Notes: a model not told the origin generated them from the sequence alone. Counted from the first letter of the stretch, positions 1 to 6,437 are shown. The stretch is 6,738 bases of DNA from Candidatus Caldarchaeum sp. (GCA_025054795.1 JANWZU010000030.1:1-6738); one strand, 5' to 3'. A program made the numbers and translations.

Positions 1-342
1 TCACCTCTTCAAACCATAGAACCCGACATACTCATCGACGAAGCGTTAAGCAAGATGAACAGGCTAAAGCTCAGCAGGCTCGCAGTCGTCTACAAGGATA
101 AGCTTGTCGGCGTGGTCACTATAAAGGACATCCTTCAGGTCACTCCTGAGATTCTTTCGATTGTCAGGGAGAAGCTGCGTATTGGAGGAGTTGCTGCCTC
201 CCAGTCTCCGAACCCCGTTGAGGGCTACTGTGAGTCCTGCGGTGAGTGGTCAGACCTTCTGGTGAGGGTTGAGGACCAGCTTCTCTGCGAGGAATGCAGG
301 ATGGAGCTTGAGGGTAAGGGGAAGTTCACCCCTCAAGAATGA
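1..342 (+). CDS. CBS-domain protein with C-terminal zinc ribbon (5' end outside window)
   Basis: The reading frame is open from the first base and ends at TGA 340-342, so the gene is truncated on the left; the ATG at 55 lies inside a CBS domain and is not the true start. The visible chain begins with the last half of a CBS motif: an alternating strand/helix pattern ending in KLVGVVTIKDIL, the classic CBS C-terminal strand and helix. CBS domains usually come in pairs and bind adenosyl ligands (AMP, ATP, SAM); the partner repeat should lie upstream. After a linker, two CxxC knuckles (Cys codons at 229, 238, 286 and 295) form a small zinc ribbon. Proteins of this CBS-plus-ribbon design are common in archaea; their target is not known to me. 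The stop overlaps the next gene's ATG (ATGA), indicating translational coupling. Sure of the CBS and ribbon, unsure of the role. Confidence 0.85.
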   Translation, partial: SPLQTIEPDILIDEALSKMNRLKLSRLAVVYKDKLVGVVTIKDILQVTPEILSIVREKLRIGGVAASQSPNPVEGYCESCGEWSDLLVRVEDQLLCEECRMELEGKGKFTPQE

Positions 343-761
343 GGTTCTTACTCGACACGATGCTTGGCCATCTTCTCACTTGGCTAAGGCTTCTTGGATA
401 CGACACTTTATACAACGAAGACCTTTCCGACGACGAATTACTGGAAACCGCAAAGAATGAAGGCAGAATACTCATAACCCGGGACAGAGACCTAGCTCGT
501 AAATCCGTGAAGCATAAAGTTGAGACAGTTCTCCTCGACTCAACGGACGTTGTAGAGTCTCTCAGGAAGATACAAGCAGAAACCCGGATTAGCTTAATCT
601 TCGACATAGATAGAAGCCGATGCCCCGACTGCAATACGCCGCTTGAGAAGCTGTCGACGAACCCGCTCCGATGGAGATGTGTGAACTGCGGAAAAGACTA
701 CTGGAGAGGGCGGCACTGGCGAAACATTAGTAAGACGCTTGAGAAACTTAATCAGCAGTAG
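339..761 (+). CDS. Mut7-C family RNase (PIN-like fold) with zinc ribbon
   Basis: This 140-residue protein matches the Mut7-C RNase domain (formerly DUF82), a PIN-like nuclease module that is free-standing in archaea and bacteria and forms the C-terminal part of animal Mut-7. Visible features: an N-terminal strand with an acidic residue (FLLDTMLG, D6), the LxxLGYDT helix/strand (residues 17-23), acidic D31/D32 in the following helix, and the hallmark ILITRDRDLA strand-turn (44-53, D49 and D51). The C-terminal part is a zinc ribbon with C95/C98 and C114/C117, followed by the family's YWRGRHW signature (121-127). Length is normal for the stand-alone family. The acidic residues probably hold metal for RNA cleavage; the substrate is unknown. 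It starts at ATG 339 inside the previous stop codon and is followed three bases after its stop by the AMMECR1 gene, so it sits mid-operon. Confidence 0.92.
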   Translation: MRFLLDTMLGHLLTWLRLLGYDTLYNEDLSDDELLETAKNEGRILITRDRDLARKSVKHKVETVLLDSTDVVESLRKIQAETRISLIFDIDRSRCPDCNTPLEKLSTNPLRWRCVNCGKDYWRGRHWRNISKTLEKLNQQ

Positions 762-764
762 GAA

Positions 765-1358
765 ATGGACGACAAGACCGGTGCCACCCTTGTTTCAATA
801 GCACGAAGGGCTGTAGAATCTTATCTCCGCAGGGGAGAGATTCACAGGTCGGATGCGTCTGGCTTTCTTGCCGAAAGGCGGGGAGTTTTCGTGTCGATAT
901 ACAGTTATCCAGACAGAGATCTGCGTGGGTGCGTAGGTTTTGTTCGGGTTGACCTGCCTCTCGCAGAGGCCACAGCTAGAGCTGCAGTCGCAGCCGCATT
1001 CGAAGACCCGAGGTTTCCTCCCTTAGGCCATGAGGAGCTCTCTAAAGTTGTTTTCGAGGTGAGCTTGCTTACTCCTCCAGAGCCTATCGACGTTTCCCTT
1101 AGAGAGAAACTGCCTGAGCATGTTGTTGTCGGTGAGGATGGGTTGATAATCGAAACCCCCTACGGCTCGGGGCTGTTGCTTCCCCAAGTGCCCGTCGAGT
1201 ACGGCTGGAACGCCGAGGAGTATCTCTCCCACCTGTGCTTGAAGGCCGGCCTAGACCCAACCTACTGGGTTTACGGAAAAATGCGTTTGAGCAGGTTTAA
1301 GGCCGAGGTTTTCATGGAGCTGGAGCCACGCGGACCTGTGGAGCGTAAAAAGATTTGA
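765..1358 (+). CDS. AMMECR1-domain protein
   Basis: This 197-residue protein has the full AMMECR1 fold length seen in archaeal homologues. Diagnostic motifs are LRGCVGF (residues 53-59, the most conserved segment of the family), the helix of repeated Ala leading to DPRFPPL (81-87), the FEVSLLTPPEPI strand (97-108), and the C-terminal LLPQVPVEYGWNAEEYL block (138-154) with the following CLKAGL helix. The invariant Cys in the LRGCxGF motif (C56) is present. The biochemical role is unsettled. In many prokaryotes the domain is fused to or adjacent to a MEMO-type dioxygenase-like domain and sometimes a radical-SAM protein; neither is visible here. The ATG at 765 comes three bases after the upstream stop, and its own TGA overlaps the TTG start of the glycosyltransferase, so it is embedded in the operon. 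Confidence 0.94.
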   Translation: MDDKTGATLVSIARRAVESYLRRGEIHRSDASGFLAERRGVFVSIYSYPDRDLRGCVGFVRVDLPLAEATARAAVAAAFEDPRFPPLGHEELSKVVFEVSLLTPPEPIDVSLREKLPEHVVVGEDGLIIETPYGSGLLLPQVPVEYGWNAEEYLSHLCLKAGLDPTYWVYGKMRLSRFKAEVFMELEPRGPVERKKI

Positions 1359-2521
1359 ATATTCATTTCGCAGTCTGCGGAATCGGCCTGGGACACGCTT
1401 CAAGGTCCGTGGTTCTGGCTAGAGAGCTTCTGAGAAGAGGGCACAAGATTACATTCTCGGCCTACAGCCAAGCTTTTGACTATCTGAGGAAGGCAGGTTT
1501 CGAGGCGTCCAGAGTTCCATCCGTGAACTACGGCGTCGGCCCCGACGGCGTGGTGTCCTTCAAGCAGACGATTTTAAGCAACATCACTCTGCCCGTTCGT
1601 TTCTTAGCTCAGACAGGTGCAGAGACGGTTAATCTGTCAGAGGCTAAAGCCGACTGCGTTGTCTCAGACACAAGGGCTTCGGCAGTTGCAGCAGCTCATA
1701 TGCTCGGGAAACCCGTTGCTACAATCCTAAACCAGTACAACCTCGTCATCCAAGCTCGAAAACATAGGAAGCTTGCGAAGCTTTTGGAGCATGCCGTCCA
1801 AGCACCTAGGCTTGTATGGGACATGTCGGACCTCCTGATCATACCCGACCTCCCTCCGCCATACACGATCTCAGAGGCAACCCTCCAAATTGCAGAGAAA
1901 ACCAGAAGCAAAGCTGTCTTCGTAGGCCCTTTGACCGAGCAACGGCAGTTGACACACAGCCATCTGGAGACCATCCGAGCCGCATACGGAGCTAGGGACA
2001 AACCTTTCATCACAGTAAACATAAGCGGCGGACGGATGGAGAAGAAGACTTTAATCAGCAAGCTGCTTGACATAGCTCCAAAGCTCAGCGACAAACATGT
2101 TTACGTCCTGTCGGTGGCAGAGCCAGAGTCAACCGATTTTTTCAAGGTGGGGCCGATGGTTGTTCTTGGATGGGTGGAGGACATGGACAGCTTGATGATG
2201 GCGTCTGACTTGGTTGTAGGCAGGAGCGGGCTTACCCTTATCTCAAAGTGCATAGCATACGGTAAGAAGATGCTGCTCATACCCACTCCTCTTCACGGCG
2301 AGCAGAGCTTGAACGCCGAGAAAGCCAGAAGGATAGGGTTAGCTGAAGTTGTAGAACAGGAGGAGCTGACGTCTTCCCTTTTCGAAGAAAGGGTGACGGA
2401 GGTTTTGGAGAACGCTGTTATGGATTCGGCTGTCGGTTCTTTGAGAAATCTAGCCTCCAAGCTTGGTGGGGCTGGTAGGGCAGCTGCGACGGTTGAGCAG
2501 CTGGTATTAAACCTTTCGTAG
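1355..2521 (+). CDS. MJ1255-type (MurG/GT28-like) glycosyltransferase
   Basis: The 388-residue protein has the two-Rossmann-domain GT-B layout of MurG/UDP-GlcNAc transferase relatives and resembles the archaeal MJ1255 family. The N-terminal domain opens with a strand and glycine loop, CGIGLGHASRS (residues 8-18), followed by the helix and GHKITFSAYS strand; VSDTRASAVAAAHMLGKP (103-120) is the second typical loop-helix. The C-terminal domain carries an ISGGRMEKK donor-side loop (223-231), GWVEDMDSLMMASDLVVGRSG (272-292) and the PTPLHGEQSLNAEKARRIGLA block (310-330), equivalent to the MurG donor-sugar site. Sugar, acceptor and pathway are not evident. No membrane helix is obvious. The start is TTG at 1355, overlapping the AMMECR1 stop as TTGA. 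The first strand begins at residue 3, so this start is forced, and a GTGGAG at 1338-1343 may be a weak ribosome site. Confidence 0.88.
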   Translation: MNIHFAVCGIGLGHASRSVVLARELLRRGHKITFSAYSQAFDYLRKAGFEASRVPSVNYGVGPDGVVSFKQTILSNITLPVRFLAQTGAETVNLSEAKADCVVSDTRASAVAAAHMLGKPVATILNQYNLVIQARKHRKLAKLLEHAVQAPRLVWDMSDLLIIPDLPPPYTISEATLQIAEKTRSKAVFVGPLTEQRQLTHSHLETIRAAYGARDKPFITVNISGGRMEKKTLISKLLDIAPKLSDKHVYVLSVAEPESTDFFKVGPMVVLGWVEDMDSLMMASDLVVGRSGLTLISKCIAYGKKMLLIPTPLHGEQSLNAEKARRIGLAEVVEQEELTSSLFEERVTEVLENAVMDSAVGSLRNLASKLGGAGRAAATVEQLVLNLS

Positions 2522-2535
2522 AAGCGTTAATGTAG
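2503..2535 (+). promoter_or_regulatory. Possible weak promoter for the AAA-associated gene
   Basis: Two AT-rich hexamer-like elements precede the ATG at 2559: TATTAAA at about 2505-2511, inside the glycosyltransferase tail, and CGTTAATG near 2525-2532. The second lies about 30 bases before the start, which would give an almost leaderless transcript by archaeal spacing rules. No Shine-Dalgarno match is seen before the ATG, which fits leaderless translation. The boxes are poor, and readthrough from the upstream operon is an equally good explanation. Confidence 0.25.
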
Positions 2536-2558
2536 GACGAATCAGACAACAAACCCGT

Positions 2559-3065
2559 ATGGGGCAACAGCCTAAAAACTTCCCCCTCGAAGCCCGTCTA
2601 GGAACCGTCCTAGGTCTTCTCGAGCTGGTTGTCGCCTACGGCGGTAAGGCCGACCTAGCCTTCATAGCACGTGAGCTCCAGATGGAGGTGGATGAAATCT
2701 TGCCCGCCTCAACCGCCGCCGAAATGCTCGGTATTCTAGAGATACACAACGGCGAGGGGGTGGCGACGCCGCTCGGAATAAAGGTGAGCAAAAGCCTGTC
2801 TAAGGGTAAGAAAAGGATCCTCCGGGAGCAGGTGCCAGCGCTCGAGCCGTTCAACACTGCGTTGACGCTTGCAAAGGAAAGGCCTAAAGGCTTCAGCATA
2901 GAGGACTTGATGAACCGTCTGTCGACCAACCCCAGCCTTGTCGAATACGCTGAAAACTCCGACAAGCTGCGGGAGCTTATGATGGACTGGATGATATACA
3001 CAGAGCTCCTCAGCTACGAAGGCGATTCGGGCCTCTTCAAGCTCAGAGCCCGCAAAACCGTCTAA
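2559..3065 (+). CDS. Stand-alone AAA-associated C-terminal domain (ABC transporter regulatory module)
   Basis: This 168-residue soluble protein matches the AAA-associated C-terminal domain (Pfam AAA_assoc_C type), which is normally the tail of NitT/TauT-type ABC ATPases rather than a separate protein. Matching segments in order: the helix VLGLLELVVAYGGKADLAFIA (17-37), the winged-helix-like stretch RELQMEVDEILPASTAAEMLG (38-58), a wing ATPLGIKVSKS (69-79), a helical middle, and the closing DWMIYTELLSYEGDSGLFKL (143-162). The acidic DEILP and the final WxxYxELLxY pattern are the most telling parts. There is no ATPase domain, membrane segment or signal peptide. It lies 37 bases after the glycosyltransferase and converges with the ABC ATPase gene, with stop codons overlapping. 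The simplest inference is that it binds and regulates that ATPase in trans. The domain call is strong; the function is inferred. Confidence 0.85.
   Translation: MGQQPKNFPLEARLGTVLGLLELVVAYGGKADLAFIARELQMEVDEILPASTAAEMLGILEIHNGEGVATPLGIKVSKSLSKGKKRILREQVPALEPFNTALTLAKERPKGFSIEDLMNRLSTNPSLVEYAENSDKLRELMMDWMIYTELLSYEGDSGLFKLRARKTV
3062..3065. other. Convergent stop-codon overlap
   Basis: The four bases CTAA contain the TAA of the plus-strand AAA-associated gene (3063-3065) and, read on the other strand, the TAG of the ABC ATPase (3064-3062). The two genes therefore have no intergenic space and no room for separate terminators; each transcript's 3' end must run antisense into the other. Confidence 0.95.
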
Positions 3066-3823
3066 CTCATTAAGGTGAAGATGGCGTCCACGTACTCGTA
3101 GAAGAGGGGGCTTCTCCTGTCTCTCGGCTTTTCCATAGATATCTTAACTTCGCCCTTTATCTCAGCAGGTCTTCCGCTCAGCACGATGACCCTGTCGCTG
3201 AGCTCGACGATTTCCTCAACGTTGTGGGAAACAAGTAAAACTGAGGAGGGAGGAAGGGTTTCATGGGCCCGCAGCATGTCGATTTCACGGCGTAGAGAGA
3301 CAGCGGTAAGTGGGTCGACGTTGCTGAAAGGCTCATCCATCAGCAGAACATCAGGGTTGGTCACCAAGGCCCTCGCTAGAACAACCCTCTGCTTCATACC
3401 ACCACTCAGCTCGCCGGGATAAACGGATTCGAAACCCGACAACCCGACCATGTCGAGATAGGACCTAGCTCGCTCAACAACCTCCTCCCGTGAAAGCTCT
3501 TTGAAACGCTTCAAGGCTAGAACGACGTTCTCCAAAACTGTAAGCCATGGAAACAGGGCTGGTTCTTGGAAAACAAGAGATATTGCTGGCGTCGGGCCGT
3601 TAATAGGCTTCGACTTGTAAAATACAGAGCCCGACGTCGGCTTTATCAGCCCCGCCATGATCTTGAGCAGAGTGGTTTTGCCAGAGCCGCTTTGGCCGAC
3701 TATCCCAAGGAACTCGCCGTAGTAGAGGCTTATGTTCATGTTTTTCAAAACCTCTATGGTCATGCCTTTCTTCGTGTAGAAGTTGTGGGAAACGTTTACA
3801 ACGCTGAGAATAGCCTCGCTCAC
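3062..3823 (-). CDS. ABC transporter ATP-binding protein, NitT/TauT (SsuB/TauB-like) type
   Basis: This 253-residue nucleotide-binding subunit energises import through the neighbouring permease at the inner face of the membrane. All motifs are intact: Walker A GQSGSGKT (43-50), Q-loop FQEPALFPWLTVLENV (85-100, Q86; the LFPW form is typical of the nitrate/sulfonate/taurine class), signature LSGGMKQRV (139-147), Walker B VLLMDEPF (159-166, catalytic E164), D-loop SNVD (167-170) and switch H200. The chain stops at VDAIFTLMS, where longer relatives continue into an AAA-associated domain; here that domain is encoded separately by the converging gene. The start is GTG at 3823, 23 bases after the permease stop, with GGTGG just upstream as a possible ribosome site. 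It is probably the last gene of the synthetase-permease-ATPase operon. Confidence 0.96.
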   Translation of the reverse strand: MSEAILSVVNVSHNFYTKKGMTIEVLKNMNISLYYGEFLGIVGQSGSGKTTLLKIMAGLIKPTSGSVFYKSKPINGPTPAISLVFQEPALFPWLTVLENVVLALKRFKELSREEVVERARSYLDMVGLSGFESVYPGELSGGMKQRVVLARALVTNPDVLLMDEPFSNVDPLTAVSLRREIDMLRAHETLPPSSVLLVSHNVEEIVELSDRVIVLSGRPAEIKGEVKISMEKPRDRRSPLFYEYVDAIFTLMS

Positions 3824-3846
3824 ATCAAGCCACCGTCTATCATTCG

Positions 3847-5427
3847 CTACTTTCCAGCTTCTTCTTGAATTTTAAGACGAGAGATAACTAGGTCATAAAC
3901 CCTTTTCCAGAAGAGCCTGTTCATCAAAACGATTAAGCTTGCCATAAGAGTTATGACGATTACGCTGCCCACCAGATTTCCTTCGTACGTCATGGTGGAC
4001 AGAAGCTTTCCAAGCCCTGGGTTTGGGGTCTCTGCAACAACGTCTCCAAGAACAATCCTTTCGGAGACGATCAGACTGTTCCAAGCACCGCCGGCGGCCG
4101 TTATGCATCCCGTCACTAGCGGAGGCAGGGCTCTCGGCAGATAAACCATCCTAACTCGGTCGACTGTCCTGAGCTTCAAAAGCTCGACCAGCTCAAGCTC
4201 GGTTTGGGGAATGTTTTTCAACCCGGCATAAACTTGGAAAAATACGTAGTACTGCGTTGCCGCAACAGTCATGAGGAAAGCCCTCAGCTCCGGCTGCTCA
4301 CTAAGCGTGCCTGCGAAGATTGGATAAACTATCGTAGCAGGTATGGAGGCGATTACTTGGAGAAAGGAGGTTAGGTAGAGCGACAGCCTCTCTTTACGTG
4401 CGATGGCTATAGCGACAGGCACGCTCCACGCTATCGAGAAGAGTACTGCGGCGGCGACCCTGCCGAGAGAATACACAGCCGATAGGGCGAGATTCTCCAA
4501 ACCGAGATAGTATATGGCTTGAATCAACACCCCTAACCTAGTTATCCATGCCTCGCTTCCTACAACCACCAAACTCACGAGAAGACCGCCCAAAAGGAAA
4601 AACAACACACCTCTCATTAACGAGGTGTAGGGTGAAACACGCTTCGTGAGCTGTTCAACAGCCTTGTGATATTCGAAGAAAAGCAGATGCGAAGGGAGAT
4701 GAACGCCTTTGAGGGCAGGACCGAATATTCTTCTGAGGAACGACGTGTAGCCTAGTAGTTCTTTACGGTCCTTACGTCTCGGCTCCGCGACATGTGTAAG
4801 AGGCCTGAATACTAACAACGTCGTCAGTACGGTAGCCAGAACGAGCATTCCGACCGTGGTTGCTACTCCAACTACGTCTCCGTTCAAGGTATATCGGGAG
4901 ACCACTGTGCCAAGCCCGAAAAGCTCAACCTCAGTCTCTCCGAAAGTAAGTATCTCGCTTCCCACTAGGAAGAATATTCCATTAGCCCATGACGGCTGAA
5001 TGTTGTAGAGAACACGTGGAAGAGTTGCGGGAATGTATAGATATCTGAACTTCTCAGCCCAGCTGATTCCGAGGAACCGGGCGGTATCCAGCAGCTCTGA
5101 CTTGATAAGCCTCGTCCCTTCGTACACTGCGAATGTAATGTTCCAGACCTGACTCGTGAATATCAGAAATATTGCGGCGAGCTCAGACCCTATTACCGGA
5201 AGCAGCGCGACGAAAAGTGTTATGGCTAAGGGGAAAAATCCAAGGATCGGTATTGACTGGAGGATGTCTAGTACTGGTATGGCGATTTTCTCAAAATACC
5301 TGTTAGTTCCAGCCAGCGTTCCAACTATGAAAGAGAATAAAATCGAAAATAGAAGAGCTACAGCCATTCTGGCCCATGAAGCGGCAACGGCAGCAGACGA
5401 CGTTGCCAGATAAGCAAGCAGGTCCAA
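3847..5427 (-). CDS. Duplicated-domain ABC permease, NitT/TauT-like anion transport type
   Basis: This 526-residue membrane protein joins two binding-protein-dependent permease domains in one chain, so one polypeptide supplies both halves of the channel. Half 1 (about 10-208) has hydrophobic segments near 21-40, 53-75, 79-101, 147-160 and 186-207. Half 2 (about 268-505) has them near 271-290, 318-342, 353-373, 384-402, 437-460 and 485-504. Each half carries an SIP turn (58-60, 361-363) and an EAA coupling loop that contacts the ATPase: LDTARFLGISWAEKFRYLYIP (113-133) and ELVELLKLRTVDRVRMVYLP (412-431). The second loop lacks the usual central Gly. About 60 charged residues (209-267) link the halves. 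The TTG at 5427 is the only plausible early start because an in-frame TGA lies at 5436-5434; ATG at 5367 (Met21) is the alternative. The substrate cannot be read from sequence; NitT/TauT relatives move nitrate, sulfonates or similar small solutes. Confidence 0.93.
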   Translation of the reverse strand: MDLLAYLATSSAAVAASWARMAVALLFSILFSFIVGTLAGTNRYFEKIAIPVLDILQSIPILGFFPLAITLFVALLPVIGSELAAIFLIFTSQVWNITFAVYEGTRLIKSELLDTARFLGISWAEKFRYLYIPATLPRVLYNIQPSWANGIFFLVGSEILTFGETEVELFGLGTVVSRYTLNGDVVGVATTVGMLVLATVLTTLLVFRPLTHVAEPRRKDRKELLGYTSFLRRIFGPALKGVHLPSHLLFFEYHKAVEQLTKRVSPYTSLMRGVLFFLLGGLLVSLVVVGSEAWITRLGVLIQAIYYLGLENLALSAVYSLGRVAAAVLFSIAWSVPVAIAIARKERLSLYLTSFLQVIASIPATIVYPIFAGTLSEQPELRAFLMTVAATQYYVFFQVYAGLKNIPQTELELVELLKLRTVDRVRMVYLPRALPPLVTGCITAAGGAWNSLIVSERIVLGDVVAETPNPGLGKLLSTMTYEGNLVGSVIVITLMASLIVLMNRLFWKRVYDLVISRLKIQEEAGK

Positions 5428-5441
5428 AGACGATCAAGCCT

Positions 5442-5460
5442 ATTAAAACTAGGGTTTAAA
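5442..5460 (-). promoter_or_regulatory. Possible internal promoter for permease-ATPase genes
   Basis: On the minus strand, TTTAAA (5460-5455) overlaps the synthetase stop codon, and TTTTAATA (5449-5442) follows. The first is about 28-33 bases before the TTG at 5427 and could drive a near-leaderless transcript. The second is too close for that start and would better suit the alternative ATG at 5367. Low confidence: AT-rich short gaps occur by chance, and cotranscription from the upstream synthetase promoter is sufficient. Confidence 0.3.
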
Positions 5461-6394
5461 GATGGCGTCGAGCCTCACCGAACATCTGCCTAACAAAGTA
5501 GATGGGTAAATGTTGGAGAAGCTGCTTGTAAGGTGTTTCAGGGATCGCTGGGTCTGAGGCCAGGTCAATAGCCGACCTCAGCTTCTCGACCATTTGTCTC
5601 TTAAGAAATTCTTCGCCGGGGTTTGTCGGCGCTACCGCTCTGAAAATGCCTCTCGTGTTCCCTGTCTTCGATGCGATGAGAAGTTGGAGAAACCTGTCTC
5701 TCATCTCTTGCGCAACGTAGAACACTCTGCCCATTCTCTTCTTAACGAAGAGCTCCTCCAAATCGTCGGCGAGCTGGTAAACCGTCCCAACTTCAGAGCC
5801 GTATCTCCTCATCAGCTCCGTCAAATCCGGACCAGCCCCAGCTAGAAGAGCTCCAGCATGAGCTGCGGCCTCGAACAGAGAGGCTGTCTTTTCCCTTATC
5901 GTAAGCATGTAAAGCCTCTCGGTCAGCACCGACTTATTCAACACCTCGTTGAGAATTCCCTTAGACGCTCTCTCCCAAGCATCCACAAAAATCCTAGCCA
6001 TCTCAACTCCTATATTCAGAACTATTTCGAATGCAAAGTTTATGATCCGATGGCCCTGAAGAACGGCCTTTCCCATTCCTATCTGGTACCATAGTGTTCT
6101 TCCGCCTCTGCGGTTTTTGTCTAGGTCTACTATGTCGTCGTGGACGAGGCTGGCGCTGTGTGCAAGCTCAAGGGCAACGGCCACGTCCAACGCCTTCTGA
6201 TACTCTCTTCCACCCAAAGCTTTGAAAACCGACAGGAGAAGAAGTGGCCTTAGCCTCTTACCGCCGGACACGACCCGCTCTATCAGAAACCTGTCAGACC
6301 TGCCGGATATTTTCTCTTGAAGGTTTCTCTCCAAATCATTCTTTAAGCTGCCAAGAAGCTCGTCGAACGGGAATTTCTCTAGGACAGTCTTCAT
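5456..6394 (-). CDS. Divergent polyprenyl synthetase family protein (trans-isoprenyl diphosphate synthase-like)
   Basis: This 312-residue, all-helical protein belongs to the family that elongates isoprenoid diphosphates (GGPP/FPP class), which feeds archaeal membrane lipids. Canonical parts are GGKRLRP (44-50, diphosphate binding), ELAHSASLVHDDIVD (76-90) with the first Asp-rich motif D86-D87-x-x-D90, R95/R96-G97, and EKTASLFEAAAHAGALLAG (168-186). Departures: the second Asp-rich motif is ADDLEEL (209-215), DDxxE instead of DDxxD. The usual Gly-Lys/Asp-Leu/Thr-Leu-Pro stretch after it is not recognisable. The Gly-Asp usually found after the RRG helix reads GH (114-115). It may be an active but unusual synthase, a chain-length variant, or a non-catalytic partner subunit. 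ATG at 6394 lies about 30 bases after a good archaeal TATA box. The permease gene follows after 28 bases. Confidence 0.85.
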   Translation of the reverse strand: MKTVLEKFPFDELLGSLKNDLERNLQEKISGRSDRFLIERVVSGGKRLRPLLLLSVFKALGGREYQKALDVAVALELAHSASLVHDDIVDLDKNRRGGRTLWYQIGMGKAVLQGHRIINFAFEIVLNIGVEMARIFVDAWERASKGILNEVLNKSVLTERLYMLTIREKTASLFEAAAHAGALLAGAGPDLTELMRRYGSEVGTVYQLADDLEELFVKKRMGRVFYVAQEMRDRFLQLLIASKTGNTRGIFRAVAPTNPGEEFLKRQMVEKLRSAIDLASDPAIPETPYKQLLQHLPIYFVRQMFGEARRHL

Positions 6395-6418
6395 CTAGGT
6401 ACGAAACCGATGAAGGCC

Positions 6419-6437
6419 GTATTATATTTTTAGCATG
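6419..6437 (-). promoter_or_regulatory. Archaeal TATA/BRE-type promoter for the polyprenyl synthetase gene
   Basis: On the minus strand the 43-base gap between the thioredoxin stop and the synthetase ATG reads GCTAAAAATATAATACGG, with the AT core at about 6430-6421. Placing transcription start about 26 bases downstream of the box centre gives roughly position 6400, six bases before the ATG at 6394. That predicts a nearly leaderless mRNA and agrees with the absence of a Shine-Dalgarno sequence. It probably drives the synthetase-permease-ATPase set. Confidence 0.65.

Noticed and set aside
55..342. Complete 95-aa gene beginning at ATG 55
   Set aside because: The frame stays open to base 1 and the upstream residues complete a CBS domain, so 55 is an internal Met and the gene is cut by the window.
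326..634. 102-aa minus-strand frame opposite the Mut7-C gene
   Set aside because: It is antisense to the catalytic core of a recognisable RNase and shows no domain.
1696..2094. 132-aa minus-strand frame inside the glycosyltransferase
   Set aside because: It lies wholly antisense to a gene with clear family motifs, is rich in Ser/Arg/Cys as expected of a shadow frame, and has no recognisable domain.
2522..2558. Small RNA or riboswitch in the gap before the AAA-associated gene
   Set aside because: Thirty-seven bases with no evident stem-loop are too few to support a structured RNA.
2636..3001. 121-aa minus-strand frame opposite the AAA-associated gene
   Set aside because: The plus-strand protein has a convincing domain match over the same bases; the antisense product has low-complexity Ser/Leu content and no motif.
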